Source: Paludibacteraceae bacterium (GTDB lineage Bacteria; Bacteroidota; Bacteroidia; Bacteroidales; Paludibacteraceae). Taken from it: a DNA stretch of 64,000 nucleotides. Both the position numbers and the translations under genes were made by a program. The notes beneath the pieces are model-generated. The model was not told where the DNA came from and made no database searches. It saw only the letters and a program-made list of their open reading frames with translations. The stretch is from positions 62,001 to 126,000 of the forward strand of contig JARLGW010000008.1 of assembly GCA_031292565.1 (NCBI GenBank), given 5' to 3'. Below are positions 25,871 to 34,554 of the stretch, piece after piece (the first letter of the stretch is position 1; each line of letters starts with the position of its first letter).

Positions 25871-26374
25871 ATGCATACACGATTAACTCAATTTATCGAC
25901 CTTTTTTACCCTCCCTTTCGCAAGGTTATGCCTGTCACGGTGTTCCGGTATATCGTTTGCGGAGGCAGTAACGTGTTGTTCGACTGGGCACTATACTTTG
26001 TTTTTTACAACTTCATTTTTCAAAAAACCATTTTAAACCTAGGCTTTATAGCATTTGCCCCGCATATTGCGGCGTTGGTTTTCACGTTTCCCATCACGTT
26101 GCTATCTGGCTTCTATTTGTCGCGCAACATCACATTTCAAGATTCCAATTTACATAGCCGAATACAGCTATTCCGTTACTTGGTAATAGTGGGTGTAAAC
26201 CTGCTAATCAATTATGTTTGCTTGAAGTGTTTCGTGGACTATTTACATATTTTCCCCACGCCATCAAAAATGATGACCACGGTTTTCACCACCATTTTCA
26301 GCTATTTTGCACAGAAACATTACTCTTTCCGAAAAATTAAACCCGACGAAGTTGAAAACACCTTTACCACGTAA
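25871..26374 (+). CDS. GtrA family membrane protein
   Basis: 167-aa inner-membrane protein with four hydrophobic segments and the family pattern VFRYIVCGGSNVLFDWALYF at the start and FSYFAQKHYSFRK at the end. GtrA-type proteins are thought to help move undecaprenyl-phosphate-linked sugars across the inner membrane for glycan decoration. The start at 25871 follows the promoter box. The next gene begins 10 bases downstream, so they are probably cotranscribed. Confidence 0.87.
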   Translation: MHTRLTQFIDLFYPPFRKVMPVTVFRYIVCGGSNVLFDWALYFVFYNFIFQKTILNLGFIAFAPHIAALVFTFPITLLSGFYLSRNITFQDSNLHSRIQLFRYLVIVGVNLLINYVCLKCFVDYLHIFPTPSKMMTTVFTTIFSYFAQKHYSFRKIKPDEVENTFTT

Positions 26375-26383
26375 TTTTTCACT

Positions 26384-27325
26384 ATGCGGTTATTAAAAAA
26401 ATATTACACGCTTCTAAAATGGTCAATCGTGATCGTTGCGAATGTTTTTTTAATTTATTCATTGGTAAATTACAAGGGATACGACAACTTATGGGCTCAA
26501 TGGAGCCGAGGAATGGCATCCGGTATTTGGTGGCTCATGTTGGTGTTATTACTGGTTCCGTTAAACTGGTTTTTGGAAACCAGGAAATGGCAAATCCTAG
26601 TAGGTGATTTGGAACCAATGCCGCTAAAAAAAGCTTTTCGCTCGGTAATGGGTGGCAACACCACGGCTTTCTTCACTCCCAACCGGGTAGGCGAATTTCC
26701 CGGCCGAAGCATTTTTCTGGAAGAGGGAAATAGATTAAAGGGGATTGTATTAGGTGTTATCGGCTCCTTCTCTCAAACATTTGTTATTTTGCTAGGAGGC
26801 ATTCCCGCCGCCATTGTTCTTTTATCGCTATTTGATGCAAAAAATTTCAACGCGATATATTTATCCGCGGCCACCTTCTTTTTTGTGCTATTTCTTTTGC
26901 TTTATTTTTTCTTGCCTGAAATTTGCAAAAAGCTTTCTTCATATTCGTTTCTACATAAAATCAAAAACATATTAATCCTTCTTAGTGAAACAAGTAGAAC
27001 CAAGCTATTATATATATGTGGCGTGGCCTTGCTTCGTTATTTTGTTTTTTGCACCCAACTTTATTTTATGTTACGCTTCTTTTGTGTTGACTTAAATGTA
27101 TGGTTAGGCATCATTAGTATTGCTACAAATTATTTATTTGTTACCTTTACGCCCTCATTTGCATTTTCAGAAGGAGCTGTAAGAGCATCTATGGCTGTTT
27201 TAATTATAAAAGTGTTTTCGGGCAACACGGTGGGAATTGCCGCTGCCGGTATTTCCATTTGGCTGATTAATTTTGTAATACCAATGATTGTTGGATCTTA
27301 TTTTTTATCGAAGACAAAACTTTAA
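26384..27325 (+). CDS. Lysylphosphatidylglycerol synthase TM-region (YbhN-like) family protein
   Basis: 313-aa polytopic membrane protein with about eight hydrophobic segments, of the LPG_synthase_TM/UPF0104 family. It has LNWFLETRKWQILV, NTTAFFTPNRVGEFPGR and the late TFTPSFAFSEGAVRAS segment typical of the family. It lacks the soluble aminoacyl-transferase domain of MprF, so lysyl-lipid synthesis should not be assumed; family members are mostly seen as lipid or lipid-glycan transport proteins. It lies 10 bases after the gtrA-like gene. Confidence 0.83.
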   Translation: MRLLKKYYTLLKWSIVIVANVFLIYSLVNYKGYDNLWAQWSRGMASGIWWLMLVLLLVPLNWFLETRKWQILVGDLEPMPLKKAFRSVMGGNTTAFFTPNRVGEFPGRSIFLEEGNRLKGIVLGVIGSFSQTFVILLGGIPAAIVLLSLFDAKNFNAIYLSAATFFFVLFLLLYFFLPEICKKLSSYSFLHKIKNILILLSETSRTKLLYICGVALLRYFVFCTQLYFMLRFFCVDLNVWLGIISIATNYLFVTFTPSFAFSEGAVRASMAVLIIKVFSGNTVGIAAAGISIWLINFVIPMIVGSYFLSKTKL

Positions 27326-27363
27326 GTTCTAAAAAACCATTTCTGAATTGTATTTTTTATTAC

Positions 27364-28524
27364 ATGGAACAATCTTTTAATTTTGACGAAATACGACCAT
27401 ACCGCGACGAGGAAGTTCATCCGGTATTAATGAAACTCACAAAAGAGCCTCAGCTGTTAGCTCTATTCCCGAAGCTCTTCCCTGATATCCCCACGCAACA
27501 AATTGTAGATTTTTTACAAAGCATTTACACGGTAAAAGATTTTCAGAAACAAGTTATACACACTTATATAAACAGGGTTGAAGACAAAACAACCCAAGGA
27601 GTTCAAATTCTCGGAAGAGAAAATATAAGTAATAAAAAAGCTTACTTATTTATTTCCAATCATCGAGACATCGTGTTGGACTCAGCTTTTTTAAATTCAA
27701 ATTTTTTCAGAATAGATTTACCCCTTACCGAAATTGCCATTGGCGATAATCTACTTATTTACGACTGGATAAGGGACTTGGTGAAACTGAACCGAAGCTT
27801 TATCGTGCAACGAAATTTACCGATAAGGCAGATGTTGGAAAGTTCGGAAAGACTTTCAGCCTACATAAGGCAAACCCTTACCGAGCGAAATCAATCCGTT
27901 TGGATAGCTCAACGCGAAGGACGAGCCAAAGACTCGAACGACAGAACGCAAGAAGCTTTGCTCAAAATGTTTAACATGAGTGGAACCAAAGGGTTTGTGG
28001 AAAACATGACAGAATTATCCATTTGTCCGTTATCCATCTCATACGAATATGACCCTTGCGATTATTTAAAAGCAAAAGAATTTCAACAAAAACGGGATAA
28101 TCCTGACTTCAAAAAGACATCGCAGGACGACTTGACTAACATGCAAACCGGAATTAACGGATACAAAGGCCATGTGATATTCTACATCAAAGGAAATATT
28201 AATGAGGAGATTGAGCTTATAAGAAATCAGCCAACTGCGAACCGGGCAGAGCAACTTGCCCTAATGGCGGAGTTGATTAACAAACATATACACCTCAATT
28301 ACACCATTTTCAGCAATAACAAAGTGGCATATGATTTATTGACGGGTGCAAATAGATTTGCTACCGAATACGATGGCAAAGAAAAATCGGCATTTGAAAC
28401 ATACATCCAAATTCAACTGGATAAGATTTCTTTACCTAATAAGGATGAAAATTTTCTTCGCGGAAAAATCTTAGAAATGTATGCCAATCCGTTAATAAAT
28501 CAATTGAAAGCAAAAGATTTATAG
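27364..28524 (+). CDS. Glycerol-phosphate acyltransferase-like protein (PlsB/PlsC superfamily)
   Basis: 386-aa soluble or peripheral membrane protein with the lysophospholipid acyltransferase core. The catalytic block reads SNHRDIVLDSAFL: there are five residues between His and the second Asp, where the family norm is H-x4-D. The later block IAQREGRAKDSND replaces the usual PEGTRS, and LNRSFIVQR lies between. The length, with a helical N-terminus and a long C-terminal extension, is closer to PlsB-type GPATs than to PlsC. It probably transfers acyl groups in envelope lipid synthesis; the acceptor is unknown. It starts 38 bases after the YbhN-like gene. Confidence 0.75.
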   Translation: MEQSFNFDEIRPYRDEEVHPVLMKLTKEPQLLALFPKLFPDIPTQQIVDFLQSIYTVKDFQKQVIHTYINRVEDKTTQGVQILGRENISNKKAYLFISNHRDIVLDSAFLNSNFFRIDLPLTEIAIGDNLLIYDWIRDLVKLNRSFIVQRNLPIRQMLESSERLSAYIRQTLTERNQSVWIAQREGRAKDSNDRTQEALLKMFNMSGTKGFVENMTELSICPLSISYEYDPCDYLKAKEFQQKRDNPDFKKTSQDDLTNMQTGINGYKGHVIFYIKGNINEEIELIRNQPTANRAEQLALMAELINKHIHLNYTIFSNNKVAYDLLTGANRFATEYDGKEKSAFETYIQIQLDKISLPNKDENFLRGKILEMYANPLINQLKAKDL

Positions 28525-28555
28525 AAAAATTGTATTAGGAATATACAAAAACAGC

Positions 28556-28563
28556 TATCTTTG
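28556..28563 (+). promoter_or_regulatory. -7 promoter box for metK
   Basis: TATCTTTG places the transcription start near 28570, leaving a leader of about 150 nt. Confidence 0.55.
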
Positions 28564-28580
28564 TAGCATCAATTTGTGGA

Positions 28581-28655
28581 TAGATTTGGACTGCTTGCAA
28601 CCACACAAAAAAATGCTAAACACAGCTAGTCTGTTTGCTCCCCATCCAAATCGAA
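28581..28655 (+). promoter_or_regulatory. Candidate SAM-I-like riboswitch leader of metK
   Basis: GATTTGGA (28583-28590) pairs perfectly with TCCAAATC (28645-28652). Inside, GACTGCT pairs with AGC-t-AGTC (one bulge). The enclosed loop holds TTGCAACC followed by an A-rich stretch and TGCTAAA. GCAACC...GGTGCTAA is the core of SAM-I/SAM-IV riboswitches, and GGACTG...CTT also resembles their 5' part. The full SAM-I scaffold with its kink-turn and terminal P1 is absent, so this is a reduced or distinct form. The gene downstream makes SAM, which fits feedback control. Confidence 0.5.
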
Positions 28656-28720
28656 TCCCGACCAATACAAATGTTTAACTTGGATTGCATGTTTGTGCTT
28701 TCCTAAATAATTGCTTGATT

Positions 28721-30001
28721 ATGGGATACTTTTTTTCCTCAGAGTCAGTGTCCGAGGGACATCCTGACAAAGTAGCCGATCAGATTTCGGATGCTGTTCT
28801 AGATCAATTTCTTGCTTTAGATCCTAATTCAAAAGTAGCTTGCGAAACCCTTGTTACAACAGGACAAGTGGTATTAGCCGGTGAAGTAAAGTCAAATACT
28901 TACGTTGATGTACAGGATGTTGCACGAAGGGTAATTAACCGAATCGGGTACACCAAAAGCGAATATATGTTTGACGGAAATGCCTGTGGTATTTTCTCCG
29001 CGTTACACGAACAATCAGCCGACATTAACCAGGGTGTTGAACGCAAAGACCCTATGGAGCAAGGTGCAGGCGACCAAGGTATGATGTTTGGCTATGCCAC
29101 TACCGAAACGGAAAACCTGATGCCTATCGCACTCGACCTTTCTCACGCGCTAGTTCGGGAGTTGGCAGCTATCCGCCGCGAAGGTAAGGTAATGAAATAC
29201 CTTCGCCCCGATGCAAAGTCGCAAGTAACCATCGAATATGGTGATAACAACAAACCTAAACGAGTAGATACCATCGTGGTATCAACCCAACACGACGATT
29301 TCGTGAAACCAGGCAACGGCAAAACGGAAGAACAAGCTGACAACGAGATGTTGGCTAAGATTAAGGATGATGTAATAAAACACCTTATCCCCCGTGTGAA
29401 AAAATTAGATAAAAAATATGCTGCCCTTATCAAAGCTGATTACAACCTATTTGTAAATCCAACAGGTAAATTCGTTATAGGAGGCCCTCACGGAGATACC
29501 GGTTTAACAGGCCGTAAAATCATCGTGGATACTTATGGCGGTAAAGGTGCACACGGAGGTGGAGCATTCTCAGGCAAAGATCCATCGAAGGTTGACCGTT
29601 CGGCTGCTTATGCTGCACGCCATATTGCAAAAAACATTGTAGCTGCCGGATTGGCCGAAGAGGTATTGGTACAAGTAGCTTACGCTATCGGTGTGGCTAA
29701 ACCCATGAACTTGTATATCAACACATACAAAACTTCAAAACTAAAACTATCAGATGGTGAGATAGCTAAAACTATCGAAGGTATTTTTGACATGCGCCCC
29801 AAAGCTATTGAAGATCGATTGAAATTGCGTAACCCTATTTACGAAGAAACAGCCGCTTACGGACACATGGGCCGTACACCGGAAACAGTAACAAAACAAT
29901 TTAAAGCTCCCGACGGAAAAATAGTTGCCAGAGAAGTAGAATTATTCACTTGGGAAAAAACTGATTTTGTAGATCAAATCAAAGTAGCGTTTAAGTTGTA
30001 A
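28721..30001 (+). CDS. metK: S-adenosylmethionine synthetase
   Basis: Makes SAM from methionine and ATP. About 426 aa from ATG 28721; the protein begins [17 protein letters not shown], the conserved ATP/metal-binding N-terminus. [20 protein letters not shown], the glycine-rich [21 protein letters not shown] and [19 protein letters not shown] are hallmark motifs. The protein is longer than E. coli MetK (384 aa) because of an insertion near residues 140-210, common in Bacteroidetes. The leader suggests SAM feedback. A terminator follows. Confidence 0.97.
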   Translation: MGYFFSSESVSEGHPDKVADQISDAVLDQFLALDPNSKVACETLVTTGQVVLAGEVKSNTYVDVQDVARRVINRIGYTKSEYMFDGNACGIFSALHEQSADINQGVERKDPMEQGAGDQGMMFGYATTETENLMPIALDLSHALVRELAAIRREGKVMKYLRPDAKSQVTIEYGDNNKPKRVDTIVVSTQHDDFVKPGNGKTEEQADNEMLAKIKDDVIKHLIPRVKKLDKKYAALIKADYNLFVNPTGKFVIGGPHGDTGLTGRKIIVDTYGGKGAHGGGAFSGKDPSKVDRSAAYAARHIAKNIVAAGLAEEVLVQVAYAIGVAKPMNLYINTYKTSKLKLSDGEIAKTIEGIFDMRPKAIEDRLKLRNPIYEETAAYGHMGRTPETVTKQFKAPDGKIVAREVELFTWEKTDFVDQIKVAFKL

Positions 30002-30024
30002 AGACACGCTTAATAAAATAGAGG

Positions 30025-30060
30025 AACAGCACAAATGAAATTCATTTGTGCTGTTTTTTA
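30025..30060 (+). terminator. Terminator after metK
   Basis: 15-bp perfect stem (30025-30039 with 30041-30055), followed by TTTTTA. Confidence 0.8.
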
Positions 30061-30115
30061 TTGTACCAAGTCAATTTTTTCACCTCAAGGATAAACTTCT
30101 TTCTCAAATATTCCT

Positions 30116-30123
30116 TAATTTTG
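30116..30123 (+). promoter_or_regulatory. -7 promoter box for panE
   Basis: TAATTTTG, 30 bases before ATG 30153. Confidence 0.45.
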
Positions 30124-30152
30124 AAATGCATTTTCAAGCAACAACATTGCAC

Positions 30153-31067
30153 ATGAATTTACGATACGGAATTGTCGGCGTTGGTGGTATAGGAGGCTAC
30201 TTTGGAGGAAGGTTAGCCGAGAGAGGATATGACGTGCATTTTTTGTTTCATTCGGATTATGAATATGTAAAGCAAAACGGCCTGCGGGTAGATTCGATAG
30301 ATGGCGATTTCAGCTTACCACGAGTTAATGCATACCATCGGGCACAGGATATGCCCGTGTGCGATGTTATTCTTGTATGCCTCAAAACCACACAGAATTA
30401 TCTTCTCAAGGATATTTTACCTCACATTACCAATTCTCAAAGTTTGGTAATATTAGTGCAGAACGGCTTAGGCATAGAAGCCCAGTTGGGGAAAACTTTT
30501 CCCGACATGAACATTGCCGGAGGACTTGCATTTATAGGTACCGGAAAAATCGGCCAAGGGCATATTTCGCATACTGACTTCGGACGGATAAAAGTAGGTA
30601 TGTTTCAAGGCAAAGGAGAGGACAAATTACAGCAAATGCAAGAGGACTTTAGCGAAAATAAAGTAAAAATAGAAATATCGGAAAATCTGCAAAAAGCCCG
30701 TTGGGAAAAACTTGTATGGAACATTCCGTACAACGGGCTTTGCGTGGTAATGAATACTACTTGCGACTTGCTACAAAAACAACTCGACATGCGCCAGTTG
30801 TCTCACGATATGATGCTCGAAGTAGTTGCCGCCGCCGAAGCTTGTGGCACCCCCATGTCTGCAAACATAGTGGATAAAATGCTTGCCCTCACGGATGGTA
30901 TGACTCCCTATTCACCTAGCATGAAACTAGATTTCGACCATAAGCGGCAAATGGAAATAGAAGCTATATACACCTTACCCATAGCCGAGGCCGCTGCACA
31001 CGGCTATAATATGAGTAAAGTAAAAATGCTGGAGCAACAGATAAAATTCATTCAAAGCCAATACTAG
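30153..31067 (+). CDS. panE: 2-dehydropantoate 2-reductase (ketopantoate reductase)
   Basis: NADPH-dependent reduction of ketopantoate to pantoate for coenzyme A synthesis. About 304 aa from ATG 30153, which puts the Rossmann motif GIVGVGGIGGYFGGRLAERG at the N-terminus as expected. VLVCLKTTQN and ILVQNGLG are the usual nucleotide-side motifs; the C-terminal helical domain has KLVWNIPYNGL (the catalytic Lys region) and SPSMKLDFDHKRQMEIEAI. Monocistronic. Confidence 0.9.
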   Translation: MNLRYGIVGVGGIGGYFGGRLAERGYDVHFLFHSDYEYVKQNGLRVDSIDGDFSLPRVNAYHRAQDMPVCDVILVCLKTTQNYLLKDILPHITNSQSLVILVQNGLGIEAQLGKTFPDMNIAGGLAFIGTGKIGQGHISHTDFGRIKVGMFQGKGEDKLQQMQEDFSENKVKIEISENLQKARWEKLVWNIPYNGLCVVMNTTCDLLQKQLDMRQLSHDMMLEVVAAAEACGTPMSANIVDKMLALTDGMTPYSPSMKLDFDHKRQMEIEAIYTLPIAEAAAHGYNMSKVKMLEQQIKFIQSQY

Positions 31068-31173
31068 GTTATTTTATCCGAAATAATTTAAAAGAATGCG
31101 TTTTTTAACACGTAACCTATTTGTTATTACGGAAATATTTCTTTAATTCGTCTGCTCTCTTTCAAAAAAATTC

Positions 31174-31181
31174 TATTTTTG
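31174..31181 (+). promoter_or_regulatory. -7 promoter box for pckA
   Basis: TATTTTTG, leaving a leader of about 60 nt. Confidence 0.5.
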
Positions 31182-31221
31182 TAAACTAAACACTGAAACT
31201 TTGAGGCTTTAATCGCATTAT

Positions 31222-31248
31222 AAACATTTAAAACATTTAAAACATTTA
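31222..31248 (+). repeat. Three tandem 9-bp repeats before pckA
   Basis: AAACATTTA occurs three times in a row, ending 3 bases before the pckA ATG. The A-rich, unstructured stretch may aid translation starts that lack a Shine-Dalgarno site. Confidence 0.7.
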
Positions 31249-31251
31249 AAA

Positions 31252-32847
31252 ATGGCAAATTTGGATTTATCAAAGTATGGCATTTCGGGGAATTTTGAGA
31301 TTATTCACAACCCATCTTACGAAGAGCTTTATCAAGCCGAAGTCGATCCTAAAAACGAAGGATTTGAAAAAGGTACAGTAACAAACACAGGTGCAGTATC
31401 AGTTGATACAGGTATTTTTACAGGTCGTTCTCCTAAAGATAAATATTTTGTTAAAGATGAAATTACAGATAAAAACATGTGGTGGGACGGCAAAATCAAC
31501 CGTCCGATTAATTCCGATGTTTGGGATTCCTGTAAAGATTTAGTAGTTAAAACACTCGGCTCTACAAAAAAACTATATGTAGTAGATTGCTTTTGCGGAA
31601 CAAACGTAGATACCCGCATGAAAGTGCGTTTTATCATGGAAGTGGCATGGCAGGCACATTTTGTAACTAACATGTTTATCCGCCCTTCACACTACGAATT
31701 GAACAATTTTGGAGAACCTGATTTCGTGGTACTGAACGGTTCCAAAGCAACTAACCCGAAATGGAAAGAACAAGGATTGAATTCCGAAGTATTCGTTCTT
31801 TTCAATTTAACTCAAAAAATGTCAGTTATCGGTGGTACTTGGTACGGTGGTGAAATGAAAAAAGGAATCTTCTCCTTGATGAACTTCTATTTGCCATTAA
31901 AAGGTATTGCATCCATGCACTGCTCAGCCAATGTGGGAGAAAAAGGAGATGTAGCTATATTTTTTGGACTTTCGGGAACGGGTAAAACAACGCTATCAGC
32001 CGACCCCAAACGTTACCTTATCGGTGATGACGAACATGGCTGGGATAAACACGGGGTGTTTAACTACGAAGGTGGTTGTTACGCAAAAGTTATCGATTTG
32101 AGCAAAGACAACGAACCTGATATTTGGAATGCCATCAAACGTGATTCTTTATTAGAAAACGTTACGGTAAAAGCCGATGGCACTCCCGACTACACAAAAG
32201 AAGGATCTAAAACGGAAAACACCCGCGTTTCCTACCCTATTTATAACATTAGCAAAATCGTTCTTCCTTCCAAAGCAGGACATGCAAGCAAAATTATCTA
32301 CCTGTCGGCAGATGCATTTGGAGTATTGCCCCCTGTTTCTATTTTGGACGAAAAATCGGCTCAATATCACTTCCTTTGCGGATACACATCAAAATTAGCC
32401 GGAACCGAACGCGGTATTACCGAACCTGTACCTTCTTTCTCACCTGCTTTTGGTGAAGCATTCCTAACGTTGCATCCGACCATTTACGCTAAAGTATTGG
32501 CTGACAAGATGAAAGAACACAACGCGAAAGCTTACTTGGTAAACACCGGATGGAACGGAACGGGAAAACGTATTTCCTTGAAAAACACCCGTGCAATTAT
32601 TGATGCAATTATTGACGGATCAATAGATAAAGCTGAAACAATTAAAGTACCTATCTTAAATTTGGTTGCACCAAAAGCATTGAACGATGTAGATGCCGGT
32701 ATTCTTGACCCTCGCGATACCTATGCTAGCAAAGCGGAATGGGAAGAAAAAGCAAAAGTGTTGGCCGCTAAATACATCAAAAATTTTGAACAATATTGCG
32801 ACAACGAAGCTGGGAAAGCATTAATTCCGGCAGGCCCTCAATTGTAA
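31252..32847 (+). CDS. pckA: Phosphoenolpyruvate carboxykinase (ATP)
   Basis: Interconverts oxaloacetate + ATP and PEP + CO2. In propionate/succinate-forming Bacteroidales it often runs toward oxaloacetate. 531 aa, normal for the ATP-dependent type. [13 protein letters not shown] binds substrate, [14 protein letters not shown] is the kinase-1a P-loop (near residue 243), and [10 protein letters not shown] is kinase-2. The [14 protein letters not shown] stretch holds the substrate Arg. Own promoter and terminator. Confidence 0.97.
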   Translation: MANLDLSKYGISGNFEIIHNPSYEELYQAEVDPKNEGFEKGTVTNTGAVSVDTGIFTGRSPKDKYFVKDEITDKNMWWDGKINRPINSDVWDSCKDLVVKTLGSTKKLYVVDCFCGTNVDTRMKVRFIMEVAWQAHFVTNMFIRPSHYELNNFGEPDFVVLNGSKATNPKWKEQGLNSEVFVLFNLTQKMSVIGGTWYGGEMKKGIFSLMNFYLPLKGIASMHCSANVGEKGDVAIFFGLSGTGKTTLSADPKRYLIGDDEHGWDKHGVFNYEGGCYAKVIDLSKDNEPDIWNAIKRDSLLENVTVKADGTPDYTKEGSKTENTRVSYPIYNISKIVLPSKAGHASKIIYLSADAFGVLPPVSILDEKSAQYHFLCGYTSKLAGTERGITEPVPSFSPAFGEAFLTLHPTIYAKVLADKMKEHNAKAYLVNTGWNGTGKRISLKNTRAIIDAIIDGSIDKAETIKVPILNLVAPKALNDVDAGILDPRDTYASKAEWEEKAKVLAAKYIKNFEQYCDNEAGKALIPAGPQL

Positions 32848-32870
32848 CATTAAATGATTTCAATATAAAA

Positions 32871-32910
32871 AATAAGGCTGTCTTGTATTTACAAAGACAG
32901 CCTTATTTTA
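32871..32910 (+). terminator. Terminator after pckA
   Basis: 14-bp stem AATAAGGCTGTCTT / AAGACAGCCTTATT (32871-32884 with 32894-32907), then TTT. Confidence 0.8.
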
Positions 32911-32962
32911 AAATGAAAAATAATAAACCGCCAAGTTGACCTCATAAAGTAATACTATAACT

Positions 32963-33397
32963 ATGATAAAAAAGATAGGACTTTTGGTTGGATCCTTAAG
33001 AAAAGATTCGTGGAATAGAAAAGTTGCATTGGAATTAACACGTCTTGCACCATCATCGCTCCAGCTACAACTAACTGAAATTGGAAAGTTGCCTTTCTAT
33101 AACAGCGATTTGGACGACGCAAAATCTGCCCCAGAAAGCTGGACAAGTTTTCGTTCGAAGATAACAGAAATGGATGCCTTAATTTTTATAACGCCCGGAG
33201 GTTTCGGCGCATTTGGAGCAAACCACATTTTAAGACAATCTATGGTATTTTTAAATGTGCCAATGATGCAACAACCGGAGATGTATCTTAGCCATATAAA
33301 TACCTGTTTCAAAGAAGATGGACATGTGGAAGAAAAATTGGAAAAATTATTAACTGCTTTTCTTACTGCTTTTGAGGAATGGATTCATCATTTTTAG
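32963..33397 (+). CDS. NADPH-dependent FMN reductase family protein, internally deleted
   Basis: 144-aa flavodoxin-like reductase, shorter than the usual 180 or so. The FMN phosphate loop GSLRKDSWNRK is intact near residue 10. After DALIFITP (residue 78), where relatives have EYNRS and about 37 core residues, the sequence jumps straight to GGFGAFGANHILRQ, which normally follows GASP. So a central in-frame block, including flavin-ring and dimer contacts, is missing. The gene remains open and may be a decaying or altered enzyme. The missing stretch is judged from memory of the family. Confidence 0.7.
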   Translation: MIKKIGLLVGSLRKDSWNRKVALELTRLAPSSLQLQLTEIGKLPFYNSDLDDAKSAPESWTSFRSKITEMDALIFITPGGFGAFGANHILRQSMVFLNVPMMQQPEMYLSHINTCFKEDGHVEEKLEKLLTAFLTAFEEWIHHF

Positions 33398-33441
33398 CAA
33401 CATTGCTTTAAGAGAATTTATCGTGATAAATATAAAAAACA

Positions 33442-33466
33442 GGGCTATCCAATATCGGACAGCCCC
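33442..33466. terminator. Hairpin between the flavin reductase gene and yceI
   Basis: GGGCTaTCC / GGAcAGCCC with one mismatch and a 6-7-base loop, preceded by an A-run that would be a T-run for the minus-strand gene. Confidence 0.55.
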
Positions 33467-33488
33467 TATATATTTATACAATAGAATG

Positions 33489-34067
33489 TTAGTTGCTTGG
33501 GCTGAATTCTACATTCGCAATTATACGTATGTTATTTTCAATAATTGATTCAGGAAATTTTCCGCCTAAATTAAAATCTGATCTTTTAATCACACCGTTA
33601 ATCTGAAAACCAACCGTTTTCTTATTATTCATCGGATTTACAACTGATCCAAAGAAGGTTACATCAAGCACAACCGGTTTAGTTACACCATGAAAAGAAA
33701 GTTCTCCATAAAGCTTTGCCTTTGTTTTAGATTTTTTTACCAATGCCGTACTTTTGAACGTTAAAGAAGGATACTTTTCAGCGTCAAAAAAATCGGCACT
33801 ACGCAAATGGTTATCTCTCATCTCCACATCAGTGTTTATACTTTTCACATTAGCTTTCAAGTCAATATTTGCGTCAGAATAATCTGGCTTCAAGGTCGTT
33901 ACTGTTACATTAAATTCAGAAAAACGTCCTTCAATCTCAGAAATTGTTAAATGTTTTACTACAAAACCTAGACGAGAGTGTGCTGGATCATTTGTCCATG
34001 TTGTAATCTGAGAATATCCTAACAATGAATACATTGTTAAAGCGGATACTAGTAATAACTTTTTCAT
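33489..34067 (-). CDS. YceI family periplasmic protein
   Basis: About 192 aa with signal peptide (MKKLLLVSALTMYSLLGYS). The mature protein is a lipocalin-like YceI domain: WTNDPAHSRLGFVVKHL at the start, DAEKYPSLTFKST in the middle, and FGSVVNPMNNKKTVGFQINGVIKRSDF near the end. YceI barrels bind isoprenoid-type lipids; the physiological role is unclear. ATG 34073 is an alternative start two codons upstream. Own -7 box. Confidence 0.9.
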   Translation of the reverse strand: MKKLLLVSALTMYSLLGYSQITTWTNDPAHSRLGFVVKHLTISEIEGRFSEFNVTVTTLKPDYSDANIDLKANVKSINTDVEMRDNHLRSADFFDAEKYPSLTFKSTALVKKSKTKAKLYGELSFHGVTKPVVLDVTFFGSVVNPMNNKKTVGFQINGVIKRSDFNLGGKFPESIIENNIRIIANVEFSPSN

Positions 34068-34110
34068 AATCATATAATTTTGATGTGAATATATATTTTT
34101 AATTCTAATG

Positions 34111-34118
34111 CAAATGTA
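34111..34118 (-). promoter_or_regulatory. -7 promoter box for yceI
   Basis: The minus strand reads TACATTTG, about 44 bases before the yceI ATG. Confidence 0.45.
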
Positions 34119-34345
34119 ATGAGTATTTGAGTATTTGTATGCCTTTATTTTTGATTAATCTCATAAATTTTTAATTACAATAATGATAGCATTTACATTA
34201 GAATACTAACATCTTGATTTAAAATGTGTTCAACAGAAATTGATAAATTCAAATAAATAAATTTATCATCTAAAATCTTCTCATAGTTAAAGACAGAGAC
34301 AGAAAACAACCGGATTGACCAAGATGGCTGGGAATCTGCAACTGT

Positions 34346-34386
34346 AATAATCTATAACTCGCAATAATCTATAACTCGCAATAATT
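34346..34386. repeat. 17-bp tandem repeat, about 2.4 copies
   Basis: AATAATCTATAACTCGC is repeated exactly twice (34346-34362, 34363-34379), followed by a partial third copy. Confidence 0.75.
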
Positions 34387-34504
34387 TATTTGAAATATGT
34401 GATGTATAGTATTTGTCAACTCAAGTTATTATAAAAAAAGCAATTCCTTTGCAATATTTACATTTTTTAAGAATAGAACAGTGGAACTCTAATATCTTTT
34501 GCAC

Positions 34505-34512
34505 TAATTTTG
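34505..34512 (+). promoter_or_regulatory. -7 promoter box for the GH28 gene
   Basis: TAATTTTG, 43 bases before ATG 34555. Confidence 0.45.
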
Positions 34513-34554
34513 TTATACTGTGGATAAAATTAAATAGAACATTAAATAATCATT

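Larger units (their letters stand above)
34074..34554. other. 481-bp intergenic region
   Basis: AT-rich spacer between divergent yceI and the GH28 gene. It holds the two promoters and a 17-bp tandem repeat. I saw no convincing gene in it; the small open frame entering at 34413 overlaps the GH28 gene and resembles no family. Confidence 0.6.

Noticed and set aside
26384-27325. MprF-type lysyl-phosphatidylglycerol synthase
   Set aside because: Only the membrane region is present; the aminoacyl-transferase domain is missing.
28685-28720. TTG start that would lengthen MetK
   Set aside because: The extension is unrelated to the family; the conserved N-terminus begins at ATG 28721.
31222-31248. 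Repeat array as CRISPR
   Set aside because: Three 9-bp units in direct contact with no spacers; far too short for CRISPR.
34346-34386. 17-bp repeats as CRISPR or attachment site
   Set aside because: No spacers, no cas genes, no integrase or tRNA nearby.
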